The notes under the pieces were generated by a model. The model was not told where the DNA came from. It made no database searches and worked only from the letters and a program-made list of their open reading frames with translations. A DNA stretch of 64,000 nucleotides from Zelopaecilomyces penicillatus (Eukaryota > Ascomycota > Sordariomycetes > Hypocreales > Pseudodiploosporaceae), in NCBI GenBank assembly GCA_005765155.1, contig VCCP01000006.1, forward strand, positions 446,501-510,500, read 5' to 3'. Below, piece by piece: positions 1-12,734 of the stretch; position 1 is the stretch's first letter; each line of letters begins with the position of its first letter. Position numbers and translations under genes: made by a program.

Positions 1-953
1 GGTGACGAGAAAGAAAAAGGTCAAAAGGGCTTCTGTATCTTTTAGTTAGACGGAGATGGGTGGCTGCTTGGTCTAGAGAGCGCAGGCATCCACAAAGGTA
101 ACCCCATTTTTGTGAATATACAAATGCGCGCTCTACTAAGCTTGCGACGATTATTGGGGTTGCGGCATTGCGACTCTGTTGATGTTCATCGGCCACCCAA
201 AAAACTTGCTCATATCGCCTCAGGAGGGGGGATAAACCAGCGCTCTAGGGAATGGCGGGATGGATTGCGCAAGATGAGAGAGATGCTGCTCATTTTGGGA
301 AGTTGGGGAGGAGAAAAACAACGGGAGGCTGAACGACATGGAACATGTGATGACGACTCATGCTAGTGCTGAAGAAAGTGGGCAGTCTGGCATTACTTGA
401 TGGTCCACGGACGAGGCGATGAAGCTGTCTGGGGATGGGATGGGGCCCCACGAGGGTCGCGTCCAAGTACAGTTTGTATTAGTTTCCAGAAACCCAATAC
501 AAAGTCTGGTCTCCACAGGTACAGAGAGAGAAAAAAAGGTCTCGCATTGCGTGTGTGCAAACAACGTGACTTGTTTCATCGAGAGCTGGCATTTTTAGTC
601 GTTCATCCAAGACCCTTTCTTTACTTTTCTTTGAATCAACACATGGCGCGCGTCCAAATCCACCATGACGATGACGGAGCCGTTCCGTTCCGGACGCAAT
701 GATTAGTCATGCATCGAATGTTGAACTTGCGGGGCATTTTGGCCCCAGGAGGAATGGACGGTTTGTTGGGTGCTGTATCGGACAAACAGTAGGCAGCTGC
801 TCACCCACTGAACTGTTCTGCTGTAGTACCTCGGATCAGGGACGTTCCGCCTCGTGAGTCTTGGCTGAAGGAACAGCCGTTTGTCTTGTGCTGCCTCACT
901 TCGCGCACCTTTGCAAACTGACTTTACGCTGCTCCGTCCGCTTGAGGCTGAAT
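1..953. other. Intergenic / upstream of RING-CH gene
   Basis: No reading frame here looks like a protein on either strand; the open stretches are short and of unremarkable composition. The last ~250 bases probably hold the promoter and 5' leader of the gene that follows. A likely 5'UTR intron is visible at 954-1022 (donor GTAAGT, internal CTAAC, acceptor TGCAG). Confidence 0.5.
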
Positions 954-1153
954 GTAAGTACCCATCATGAGAGCCGACCTTTTGGCTATCTCTTCTAACG
1001 CTGAGTGTGTTGTTTTGTGCAGCCTCCTAGACCGACTATTTCTTGCCTCGTTGTTGCAACATCCACCCTCCAGGGATAGCTCCGTCGAGCTCTCGTTTCT
1101 CCACGAACGGAGCCCGAATAAATCCACCACAAAGTTTCAAAGCTGCCAACTAC

Positions 1154-2818
1154 ATGATGGAATCGGCCCTCGCGGCCACTCGCGCTCCTCCAGTCCCCGA
1201 CACGCCACGACGATGCTTCATCTGCCTCACCGATGAGGAGCCGACCGATCCAGCGGGCTCTTGGGTCGACCCTTGTCCGTGTACTCTCGAAGCCCACCAG
1301 GACTGCATGCTGTCATGGGTTACCGACTGCGAGAGGTCCAACAAGCCGCTTCAGTGCCCCGTCTGCAAGTCCATGATTGAGATGGATGGGCCTTGGGATC
1401 CCATCGCAGCCGCGCACGACGCCGTCCGCCGCCGGTTTACGCGGGCGAGTCCCTTTATCCTTCTCACAGGCATCTCTGTTGGCGCACAGTTCAGCCTGCA
1501 GATGTACGGTGCCATGGCCATGTGGGCGTTTGCTGGCAAGGACGCACTACTGCAGTTTGTGCTAGGTCATGAGCCGGGCTTTGGTGGTATGGCGGCCCCT
1601 GTTGCGGGAGGGTTCGCGCGGGAAAGAATCGTGAATGCGTTGGTGTTGATGAACGTCGGGCCAGCTTTGCTGGTGAGTCTGTTATTCCCAGGACTGAGCA
1701 ACAGATATTTTGTACAGACAGCAACAGCTGTAAGTCGCCCCTTACCCCTTGACCACTGTGATGATGGTTTTCGGTCTGTCCTGATGGACAAAGCACGAAG
1801 TAATGAACTTTCAAGCTAACAGTCCCGGCTGCAATAGTACGGCGTCTACAACTTCATTCGAAACGACAACTTTCTAGAATGGCCGCCGTCGCCCAGAATG
1901 GCCATGGTCGCATTCCCTATTATCCGACGGTGCTACTTCACCCTCTGGAAGAACCTAGTCATGCCGTATGAGGTTCAACTTAACCGTCAGATCATGGGAC
2001 TTCCGCCGATAGAACAGCGCCAGAATGAGGAGGGAGCTGTTGAGCCTCAACTTGTAGAGCGTAATGCAGAGGGAGGAGTCGCCGGCTTCTTGCAAACTCT
2101 CATGGATGTGTTAGATCCCGATGAGGAGGACGAATTTCCAAGGAATGGGGATGATAACATCCACAATGGCGCTCATCGGGGACCTGTATTGCACGAGCAG
2201 GAACATATCGAGGTGGATAACGGGCATATTTTTGTCGACCTGGTGATTGAAGAGGTTGGGGACGGGCAAATGGGGGTGGGCGCTGCAATCCACGAACTTC
2301 AAGACGACACTGACGAAGCGGACGAGACTGATGATGCTGAAGATACTGACGATTCTGAGGACGATGGTGATGACGTTGGAGGTGCCAACGCCAACAGGAA
2401 TCAACCTCCACACCAGGGTGACAATGATGCCCCTGCAGATGGGCCTCCCGTAGGGAACCAGCACGAAGCTCCTCAAGCACCACCAGCGCGGCGAATCGGC
2501 CTCGGCGGCCTTCTCTCCAGCGTGTCCAACTCCATCGTCGGGGCGCTCCTTCTACCTGCTATCTCCTTCGTCATGGGCGAAGCTCTACGACTAGTGTTGC
2601 CAAAATCCTGGACCGCCGCGTCACCACGACTCCCATGGGCCTATCTCAGCCAGCCAGGTGGCCGCCCGGGCCTACTGCAGCAGCAATGGGGTCGCAGCCT
2701 GATAGGCGGAGGGCTATTCGTCGTACTAAACGACGCGCTGAGGGTATACAGCAAGTCACGCAAAGTAGCGGCCATGCAGAACCGCAGAGTCAAGAATGTG
2801 GAGAGAAAGCGGCGGTGA
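1154..2818 (+). CDS. RING-CH (RINGv) membrane-associated E3 ubiquitin ligase
   Basis: Two exons, 1154-1729 and 1838-2818, join in phase 0 to give about 518 aa; the intron 1730-1837 has donor GTAAGTC, a GCTAAC branch site and acceptor TAG. Residues ~18-80 form a C4HC3 RING-CH domain: CFIC, then CPC, H..C, and CPVC pairs with the expected spacing, as in MARCH-type ligases that pass ubiquitin from an E2 to membrane cargo. Hydrophobic stretches follow around residues 100-140 and 165-190, with more near the C-terminus, so an integral membrane protein is likely. A long Asp/Glu-rich, low-complexity region sits between the exon-2 membrane segments. I chose the first of two adjacent ATGs (1154); the frame is open further upstream, but the 5'UTR-intron acceptor ends at 1022. 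Cargo and compartment cannot be told from sequence. Confidence 0.85.
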
Positions 2819-3578
2819 TGGATGTCTTGACTCCCCGATGTCTTGACTCCCCCCTACCACACCCACTTTTTTTAGAGCTCTTTCTCTCCATTTGATTGAA
2901 ACTTGGGCGTGGATTTCTGGAATGGGTGGGAGCGGTTTTAAAGGGGGGACCTAGGTTCATTTGTATAAAGCGAATTTTATGAAAGCAAGAAAGGAGGCAT
3001 ATTCGTACGGAGTTTTTATTATTATTACGGAACGGGGAGAAAGAAAGAGAGAGCCTTGGATTAACTAGATGGGTAAATTACTCTTGTATTCGTTGTAAAG
3101 CATAGAATTGGGAGTGCTGGATGAATCTGAAGCACACTACTCATATACTGGCGGGCCTTGCTTCTAGCTGGCGTATGTTCAGAGCATTCATTTGATGTAC
3201 AATAGATCTGATATAGACCGTCCCATCATCTGGCATCAACCACCTTGCTACCTCGGTATTGAGAGAGGTCAACGCCACATGGCCACTTTGACCCTCTAGA
3301 ACCGCCACACTTACACCCACCCGCCACACTGCTGTCTGTCCTTCTAGCAAACAAACCCCCCCACACTGACCGACCGCGGGGCTTCCGCAACTCTTTTCCT
3401 GAGTGTTGTCCCGCCTTTTTTTCCTTCCCTCTCTTCCTTTATACTGTTCCTGCTCTCCCCCCTTAACGACGTTCATCCCGCCCCGGCTTTTTTTCTTCGA
3501 ATTATTGCTGTCCTTTTTTTTTTTTTTTTTTCTCTTTTCCCGTGTTTAGAGATACCAGTTACAAAATCTTCTGCTGCA
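2819..3578. other. Intergenic: 3' region of RING-CH gene and SGT2 promoter
   Basis: No protein-like frame. The part just before the next start is pyrimidine-rich, with a long T tract near 3513-3532, a common feature of fungal housekeeping promoters and leaders. Confidence 0.5.
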
Positions 3579-4985
3579 ATGGTAAGTAAAAAATGAAAAG
3601 AAACTCTCAACCCCACAGATACGCGCAACGAAGAGACCGCCCCGCCTTCCTTTGCTTCCCCCCGCCATGATATCCGCGAGGAGTTTGTCAAGTTTGATGC
3701 TTGTCTCCAGCCTTTTTTGTTGTTGTTTAGAAGTACTGAGATGTTCGAAACAAATAAGAGGTTCAGAACAAATGGAACAAAAATGACAAAGAAAAACACC
3801 GCTGACGCTGTTTTACATTCACGCAATATAGGCCGCCCAGCAGACCTCCAAGCAGCGCCTGGCGCTCGCCATCTGCGACTTCCTCTCCGCTTCCACCAAC
3901 GATGGCACCCTCACCGCCGAGGACCGAGACTCCATTGACGTTGCTGTCAACTGCATAGCCGAGTCCTTCAAGATCGATCCCACCGACACCGCCGCCGTCC
4001 AGGCCGCCATCGGCTCCCAGAACCTCCTCCAGATCTACTCCGTCTACGAGAAGCTCAAGTCATCTACCCCCTCAGCATCAGGCTCAGGCTCCTCCTCAGC
4101 TGCTCCGGCCGCCGCTGCTGCTGCTGCTTCTTCTTCAGGGGAGCCCTCTGAAACCCAGAAGAAGGAGGCCGAGCAGCTCAAGAGCCGCGGCAACGCTGCC
4201 ATGGCCCAAAAGGACTACGCCTCCGCCATCGACCTCTACACCCAGGCCCTCGTCCTCCACCCTGCCAACGCCGTCTTCCTCTCCAACCGTGCTGCCGCTC
4301 ACTCCGCCAACAAGGACCACGCTTCTGCCAAGATCGACGCCGAGGCTGCCGTTGCCGTCGACCCTTCCTACACAAAGGCCTGGTCCCGTCTTGGCCTAGC
4401 CCGCTTCGCCCTGGGTGACGCAAAGGCCGCCATGGACGCCTACCGCCAGGGTATTGAGCATGAAGGAAATGGCGGCTCCGAGGCCATGAAGAAGGGCTTC
4501 GAGACTGCCAAACGTCGCGTCGATGAGCTGGAGGCTGATGGCGATAGCGCTTTGCCTCGTGGCGGCTCTGGCGGTGCTGGCGGCATGCCTGATCTGGGTA
4601 GCCTTGCTTCCATGTTTGGCGGCGGCGGCGGCGGCAGCATGCCCGATCTCGGTGCCATCATGAACAATCCCATGTTCGCTAGCATGGCCCAGAACCTCAT
4701 GAGCAACCCCGACATGATGAACAACCTTATGAGCAACCCCCAACTCCGTGATATGGCCAATCAGTTTTCCAGTGGCGGTGGTATGCCCGACCTTGGCAGT
4801 CTGATGTCTGACCCCAATATTGCCGACATGTATGTGTGCTTTTCTAGCCCCCCCCCCCCCATCTATACCTAATCCTCAAGAACATTTGGCTAATGCTATA
4901 TTTATTCCCTAGGGCCCGAAACATGATGGGTGGTGGCAATGGTGGTGGTGCTCCAGGAAACCCTCCCCCTGGCGCTGGACAGTAG
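3579..4985 (+). CDS. SGT2: SGT2/SGTA-like TPR co-chaperone
   Basis: Three exons: 3579-3581 (the ATG alone), 3832-4829 and 4913-4985, giving 357 aa, close to yeast Sgt2 (346). The N-terminal ~70 residues match the SGTA homodimerisation/Get5-binding domain. After an Ala/Ser linker come three TPR motifs (about residues 100-220), beginning at a KSRGNAAM segment and including the typical LSNRAAAH and AWSRLG helices. The C-terminus is rich in Gly, Met and Asn with repeated NP.M..L.SNP segments, the client-binding part. The family hands tail-anchored membrane proteins to the GET pathway in the cytosol and binds Hsp70/Hsp90 through the TPRs. The intron after the start codon is 250 nt; the second (4830-4912) contains a C tract at 4849-4860. 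A neighbouring convergent gene ends at 5546. Confidence 0.93.
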
Positions 4986-5545
4986 ATAGATAGATTGGAA
5001 GTGGGAGGGATAGACAGCTTGAAATGAGAACATGATTCTAGGTACAACTACGTCTGACTGGGTTTGGGGATAAACCTGAGATGCTGAGCGAACAGAAATA
5101 ACAAAGACCAGACTTCGTTTAACTTTTTATAAAATAAAAACGCAGCAATAACCAGCCACGACCCTCCCAGCATCATGCCCTCCACGCTACATATGATATA
5201 TCCATATCTTGTTGTTAATGTACAGACCGAGAAGCATTGTTAAAGCTATCATCCATTTTTTTCGGGCCTTTCCTGTAGCTATACCCCCAAATCCCGTGCC
5301 ATCGGAGCTCCATTTTGTTATCTATATCGCAAGGATTAGAGGCGAGGTTCCCCCTTTTCTATCATAAAATATGTGAATGCATTATGCGCATGTCTTCGGC
5401 CGTCAGTCGTGATCATGAAGTCCAATACCAGGTTAAAAGAAGGGGAAAATACAACGTCAAAAAACAATAGCGAGAAAAGCAAAGAAGAAAAGAGTTTTAA
5501 ACGACATCAGAGGCAATTTCTAGCCCATGTTCTACTTTCTGTCTT
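4986..5545. other. Convergent 3' intergenic region
   Basis: AT-richer spacer between two convergent genes. It holds the 3' UTRs and no protein-like frame. Confidence 0.5.
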
Positions 5546-8500
5546 CTATCCCTGGACACTTTGGGAAGAAGAATGGCCCCGCGCAGCACGACCTCTGCGA
5601 CTGCGAATTCCCGAACCTCGTGCGCGTCGGACTCCACGATGGCCACGCGATGATGTGGTACTTGGTTGTGGTGCCTCGCTCATTCTTTCCGGTGGCTTAT
5701 TTTCATCACCAATGGATTTGGACTTGCTCTTGACCGCCGTTGTCTCCTTTCCCTTCTCGGGATTTTTAACGCAAATTGCAGAAACCGATGCAGCTGCAGC
5801 TGCGTCATCTTCTTCCAAGTTATCAGGTAGTATACACACATTACGCAGTGTTGTAGGGCCGCGGTGACATGGTTTAGGGATCGCAGAAGGCCCTAGGTTA
5901 CCTGAATTCATTGGAGCTGATACTCGGCGCTGCACCTGCAAGTAGTACCCAATCAGATTGTTATTCGTAGCCAATGTAATCAATCCGAAGAACTTACAGA
6001 TGCGGCCGAGTCTTCCGTCGTCCGGATCTGCAAGTCAGCTGTGTTGCACAGAGCTTCAGAGTCCTGCCAAAAATGGGATGGCTCGCTTCTGGATTGAACT
6101 CGGCGGGAATATCGAGGGTGTTTGAAATGACCGTTTCCCAATGGCAAAGCTCCATTGTCACAAGCGTACTCGGAGGCCGAAGCCTCCGGGGCTGTGATTG
6201 GTGCTTGGTCGCTTTGCTGGCTGCAGGTGTCTGGTGTAAAGTTGACAATCTGAGGACGGTTTTTTGATGCCTCAAGCTTTTTGAGTAAAGCTGTTCTAGG
6301 AAAGCTTTCACGACGCCCCACATCATTTGACGTGGGCAGGTAGAGCTCCGATTCCCTTGATATGGGATGATCCTCCTCCTCCCCTATTACTGAATCATCA
6401 GACCACTGGCGTCCACTGTTGTAGCTAGCGGTCGCCTAAACCTCAGCAAGCTTTGCAGAATTGTCGTCTGTATTCATCGAAGTCTGAGGCTTGGCCTCCA
6501 TTAGTGAGATAGTGGAACGAGGTGTGAATTCTGGTGCCACAGGATTCAGCTTAGATTCCTAGGAGGATACGTCAGTATCCTCCGAGGGAGCTAAATCTGG
6601 GTCAGCATCAGAATATACCTCTTTTCGTTGTTGCTTAGGAGTCGATGTGTCGTTGTTCTCGTCGTCGTCTTTGTCTTCGTTCTCGTCGTCAGCCTTAGGT
6701 TTTGACAAGTCGTTTATGCCGTCGGTCGTAGATTCGCCCCCCTCCGTCGTAGACCTCTCTGAACAGGAGTAATTGGCAAGTGTTTTCGTGTCGTCAAGAC
6801 TCTTTGCAGCATCAACGTCGTCTTGCGGCTTCAGAAAGATCTGTTTTGACCAAAGGTCGGCGTATCTACCATTCGCCGCAACAAGCTCATTGTGGCTGCC
6901 TTGTTCAATAACCTTGCCTTGCTCTACCACCACAATACGGTCCGCATTCATGATGGTGGAGAGACGATGCCTAATGTAGCAGTTAGTCCATATACCTAAA
7001 CTTTTTATGCCAGTAAAACTAACGCGACAATGAACGTGGTGCGTCCTTGGCAGAGCTTCTTAAACGAACTCTGGATTTGTTGCTCGGTATCAGTGTCAAC
7101 CGCGCTGGTGGCTTCGTCAAGAAGCACAATATCCGGCTTCTTTAGAATTGCCCGAGCAATGGCAACTCGCTGGAGTTCTCCCCCTGATAGTTTACTATGT
7201 GCTCTGTTAGTAGGTAATCGTTGAGCATGGATTTTGTTTCACCTACACGCCACGTTCGCCAACACGGGTTTCATAGCCTAGATGCAATGTTAGCTCAACG
7301 AAAAAATAGCGTAGAGGCAGAACTATCAAAAGTAAACGACTTGCCGCTAGTGAAGCCCTGGATCTTATCGTGAATACTGGCTGCACGGCACGCCTCATAC
7401 ACCTCCTCATCAGTTGCGGTTATTCTACCATATCGTACATTGTTCATGATCGTGTCGTCGAACAAGATTGGGGTTTGGGGTACGATCCCAATGCGCTCTC
7501 GAAGGCTATGAAAGAGAATCAGCAGGAGGAAGTGGGTTCGGAAAATCGATCATAGAGGCTTACCTAAAGAGGTCAACATCACGAATGTCTTGACCATCAA
7601 TTCGAATGCTTCCTGATGTCACGTCATAAAACCGATCTAAAAGTCTTAGCAACGTGGACTTTCCGGCCCCCGTTGCCCCCACAAAAGCCACCGTCATGCC
7701 AGAGGGCACATGAAGGTTGACATCATTGATGATTCCCTTTTGCTTGTCATAGCTAAAGTGAACACCCTCAAAATCCACCTCGCCCGACACAAACTTCAGT
7801 GGACGCGCACCCTTCTTGCTTTCCACAGTGGGCTTGGTTCTCATAACGTCAAGAAGTCTTTCTGCGTCAATGAAATCATCGCTCATGTTCTTCCCCAATC
7901 GGACAAAGAACTGCAGGGGCGCCGTAAGCTGCGCCCAGTACATCAACAACATGGCAAATTGACCAGAGGTGGCTTGCCCATTGTTTATGCGGTATACTGC
8001 CAAGAATGCGCTCGCCATCAGGCCGCAGGTGAGAACTATCGTCTGAAAGGCAACAGAGATATACCAGCTCATTACGTACTGCTGTTCCCTAAGCCAGCGA
8101 TTTGTAACCGCATTGGCATGTCGGTTATCTTCATATCCAATCTGGTTAAAAGCGCTAACAGTTTGCCAGCCAAGCAAGCCAGAGTGACGGATATAATATT
8201 CCTGGTATAACGCATTGACACGTTTCCTGCTAGCCGTTTTGGATTCTGCCACCAGTCGAGCAGCGAACACCATAAAGACTGTTCCAGTTGCCACAGTGAT
8301 CAATCCTTCGTAGGGCCCAAAAGTGATGGAGAGATAGACGACAGCAACGCACATGTCAACAAACATGGGCGCTGCCTGAAGAAGAACACTCTCCACAGCA
8401 TTCGAAACAGCATTCCCTCCCTGGATCGCCATCATCATATCCGATGAGCTTTTTGAGTCATGAAAATCGGCTGAGAGATGCATCATGTGGGAATATGATG

Positions 8501-9684
8501 CGCGGCTCAAAGCATCATGGGAATAGTACTTGACGGGGATCCAGAGCCATTGGCGCACAAGCTCAATACCGGAATCCGAAGCCGCCAGGCGAAGAAGGGC
8601 GAAGACCAGGACCGATATCCAAGGGCTCCCGGAACTTGTGCCACTCAATATGTCCATGATAATTCCAGTCTGCCGCGGAATAAGAAGATGAAGAGCATTG
8701 GTGGCTAGAAGGCAGATGACAACAGCGAATGCACGAAGCTGCAGGCGGCGGTTACCAACAGGCCATACATATGGAAAGAGAATCTACGGCATGTTAGTAC
8801 AGCTAGCTTTTTTGGTAAATACCTTTGTGTGGCAAGGACCATCGTTGCTAATCGCTACAGCGTGGGTTTGTTTTCTGAAGGGGGTCTTGAGAACATACCA
8901 TGAATCCCTTGGCGTACTCAAACCAGTTCCCACCCTCCTTGAGTCGTTTTTCCATACTCTCGCGAGCCTCTCGCTCCCGTCTCTCCCAATTGTACTCGGG
9001 AGTATTATTGCCAGACGATTGATTGCTTTGCGTTGTTGACCCATAGCCAGTTCCAGTACCGTTGTTAGCCCCATCCTTTGTTCCCGGTCCATCGCCATCG
9101 ACTTTAGGCAATAGTGACTCGCTCTCCTGATCCAAGACTGGCGTCTCATTGCCGACCCAAGTGGCCATACAGGTCCAGCTAACCAGGATTACAAGTGAAC
9201 TGAGTCTCAACCCTAGAAGAATAAGACGGGCAATACCAAACTTATCAACTTCAACATGACTAGACCGTACGGCGGTAAGGATCGAGATGAGTAACTCGTA
9301 GGCAAGTGCAATAGTATACGAGCCTCGAAATGGATACCAGACAATGTCCTCTGATTCATATAGACGGCCGACCAAAAGACCAAACACGAGGATGCAGGAC
9401 AGGGTGTTTATAACAACATGCTCTTCTGTTGGCCATTGCTTCTCAACCACGGACCGAGCTCCGATAACTGCCAGTTGACCAAGGTAAGTGAAGAGAAAGA
9501 ATCCAAGGATTACCGTGACGGCGCGACGACTGGGGCGGGCGATTTGTGAGCTTTGTGACGTCTTGAGCGCCTGAAGGGTACACGTTACTATCAGGGATGA
9601 GAAGAGGAAATAGAAAAAGACGGTGGCCGGATAGACGTAAAATAGCACCACCAGGACAGAGTCCAGGTGGGGTGAGGCGGCCAT
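5546..9684 (-). CDS. Half-size ABC transporter, HMT1/ATM1 type, with long C-terminal tail
   Basis: Proposed exons (minus strand): 9684-8899, 8783-7564, 7505-7345, 7277-7247, 7194-7024, 6970-6571, 6435-5998, 5935-5546 (~1198 aa). The first ~260 residues hold about five membrane helices (the TMD0 extension of HMT1-type proteins). An ABC type-1 six-helix domain follows, then one nucleotide-binding domain with Walker A (GATGAGKST), Q-loop (VPQTP), signature (LSGGE), Walker B (IVLLDEATSA) and H-loop (AHR). The family pumps metal-thiol or related conjugates across vacuolar or organellar membranes; the substrate here is unknown. The tail is acidic, then basic and Arg/Gly-rich. The frame meets TAG at 6559-6561 and 6436-6438. 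Either a 135-nt intron (6570-6436) removes both, or the protein ends at 6559 (~926 aa). A good intron at 5997-5936 argues that the tail was coding. The intron 7344-7278 uses a GC donor. Confidence 0.85.
7278..7344 (-). other. GC-AG intron next to a 31-nt microexon
   Basis: Only a donor reading GCAAGT at 7344, rather than the GT five bases downstream, keeps the ABC signature region in frame (Gly-Tyr-Glu-Thr-Arg-Val-Gly-Glu). The acceptor is CTAG ending at 7278. The next exon, 7277-7247, is only 31 nt long. Confidence 0.75.
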
Positions 9685-12600
9685 GACAGGCCAGGGTACG
9701 TGTGGTCGTTTAGGTATGAGTTCCCAGTCTTATAGACGACTGCTTCATCCGGCGTGGTGGAAAGACTAGGTAGATGTCGAGGTTGAGGTCTTGCCGTTTG
9801 AGAAATTGAAAATGCGAACACCAGCCGCAGCGCCGTAAACTCAGGATGCCAGTCCTTTGAAGACGAAAGCTAGGCCTAGGGAGAAAAGAGTCAATGTGTT
9901 TGTCTTTATGCAGAAACAAAGATGGCGAGTTTGGGCAGCCAGTGCTGAAAGAGCGGGTGGCAGCAGGGTATAACGGGGGTGGAATGACGATGGAAAATGA
10001 GGAAGGAAAATATGGAGCGTCGCAGCGTCGGAACGATCGTAGCGGGCAAGCCGAGCGCAGTTGAGTTGAATTAAAGTTGAGACACGGGAGGAAAGACAGT
10101 ACGAGGCCCAACCCGTAACTTCGCTAGCAGCAGGGTGAGGAGGGTAAGAAGGTGTGTCAGATGGAGAGAAAAGGAAAGGACAACGGCAGGCCGGTGGTGG
10201 ATGAAGAGGAGCGGGATCGTCTTCCACGCAATTACAGAGGTGTAGAGGCGGTAAGTACCTACCTACTCTGTACTGTGCTGTGCTGTGCTGGACTGTGATG
10301 GCGAGTTCGGTTGCTAAAAGTTGCAGGTGTTGGGCACCTGGCTTGGCGTAGAGGCACTGCACTCGTATCCAAGTTGCGACAAGAACCTAGGCAGTCTACC
10401 AGTGCTGTGTTGCTGTATACTGGCCTCCGGCTGCTACTAATCTTAAGGTAGGTAGTCGTCTGCACCTGCGTGTGCGCTAGACATATGTCGTGTATGCGTG
10501 TGCGCGGGTGTTGCTGTCGCGAAACGTCTGACCTGTCCGATGGGCTCCTGTTCTTGTCGTCTTGGGCGTGTCTGTCTAATTGTACAAAGTCCGCTCTTGG
10601 GTGATCAATGGTGGCTCGGCCAAGATACCCACCAGTAAGAACACGAGAGGCGGGAGGACCAGCCCGGTGTGCGATGGCAGCCTAGGACAGCAAGTTCTGC
10701 TGACCGGTAGGCTGGCTGTTGTCGATGAAGGATAATGATAGACGGAGGAGAGCGACACTCGGCTATCGGTGATGGCGGCGCGATGAGATGAGATGAGATG
10801 AACGAGACTGGGGGGATGGGAAGGATCTGGCTGGCTGAGCTCGTTCTCTTGACTGATTTTGCGCCTGTCCCGACTCACAACAGACCTACACGTAAGGCCT
10901 ACTTGCTCAGACCGGCAGTACTGCAAAAAAGTAGGTCCGGATAGTCGGGATCTGATGCAGCTGCACTGAGTCGTAGTAGCAGCGCCCCAAGCTGACCTTT
11001 AGTAAGGTACCGAGGGAACGAAGCAATGCGCTGCGTGTCTGATGCAAGGTATGTAACCAGGTACTCACACGAACAAGTATTAACAAGGAATGACTACAAA
11101 TGATACCACGCACAGCGTGGGACTGGCTGACTTTTTATTCCCTTTTTCGCAGAACCTGCCTCGAGGCCGCGAATGGACGGGCCACCTGTCTCCCGTCTCG
11201 GTCCCCCCCCCGTTTACCGGAGGCCCAGAGCTCAGAGGCGATCACAATGACCACATTGGTTTCGCGCTGGCTCAGGGCCCGTCTGAGCCCGGTCTGGGCA
11301 TTTATTTTATCTGGTTATCCGTCTGGAGCAAAGCTCCCGCTGCGGCAACGAACATGAGTACTTTAGTAGCTTGGACTATTGTCCTCGCAAGTGCCCGTTG
11401 CGTCGCCCTTTTCCTGCATCTCACACTGTTGGCGCACTTTCCCACGTCTGTCCCTTCAAGCCACAAGCGGCCTGCAAGCATTTACCCCCCTGTAAACCGC
11501 CATGCCTGCCACTATGCAAGTTAGCTTTCCTCCAATCGTAGGCTGCAACCAGCCTGTTGGTACACACAGAAGCAGCATCGATTGTCCTGGCCGCCTCATT
11601 GCCAGCTCTCACACACTGCCTGGGGGCTGCATTATCGTAGCAAATCTGGGGTATCTGAACACACTGGCGTTCTGCCGCTGCTGTCTATAAAAAGTCAGAG
11701 ATTACGTATGACCTTGGGACATACGTAGTATACATGGGCAGGGCCCAACGCGCTTGCCAAAGTTACGCAGGCAGAGTTGCTCGTATAGGTAATACTCTCT
11801 GTCGTACAGGTACATACAGGGCAGAGCATGCGCCTTGTTCTCGTAGGGCGGACGGCTGGATGTCTGGCCTTTTAGGTCTTGAACCAAAGACGCTTGTCCC
11901 TGCTAGCTTCTCAGCGTGCTAGACTAGGCGCGACGTTGGCAACGTTGGTACTCCCCGTTTAGCCTACAAGGACCCACGGCCATGACTCTGCAAGGGCTTG
12001 AGGACCGACGGTGAGAAGGCAATGGAATGCTGCAACGACCAAGCACCACTTTGCAGTGTTGGTGGGCACCTGGTACTAGCCATCGTTCACTTCGCAGCCA
12101 TAGTAACCACCAATGCAAGTCTGCTTTGGTGTAGTTGTTGCAACTTGGTCACTTTCAGGTGTGCACACCGACATCAGCTCTGCAGCCCTATTGTCCCCTT
12201 TTCTCTCACTCCCTGCGCTGATCAGTCACGCCAAGTGGTTGCGTACGCTCACGGCGGCGGGAAAGGTACAGCGATACACGCTGGCAACGGCTTCGGGGAA
12301 TGTCACCGGCCGAGATGATTAGCAATCCCCACTTTGAGGTAGGAAAGCACCAGAGCTATCGGCTCCCCTGCATTGCGACAAGTTGGTTTCAACTGTACAA
12401 TTGCAACCGTTACGACGTGTCTTCAGATCGGGCTTGCTTTTTATCCCACTACAAGTCACAGGTTGTTCCTTTGTAGCGACTTTGCACTCGTCAAGCTGCC
12501 CGCCGAGCCACTTGGTTTGAGCCGCAGGCGGTGGCAACAAGTATTGCAAGGAGCTTGACGGGAGATATCGAGTCCCCATTCGTAATGTCACGCACGCTGA

Positions 12601-12734
12601 CTCGTTCGGCCGTTCCTAGTGAGAAGCATTGAGCTACGGTAGCTATGCCGGACGGCGGAAGAAGCGCGCGAAGCTGCAAGTCCGCTCATGGCGGCGACGG
12701 GCAATAGAACGCTTCTGATATAGCGGATCTTGCG
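9685..12734. other. Gene-poor intergenic region upstream of the ABC transporter
   Basis: About 3 kb without a convincing gene on either strand. It contains short tandem runs (CTGTG around 10270-10290, GATGA around 10785-10800) and many small out-of-frame openings. Part must be the promoter of the minus-strand ABC gene starting at 9684. No tRNA-like box B motif was found. Confidence 0.45.
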
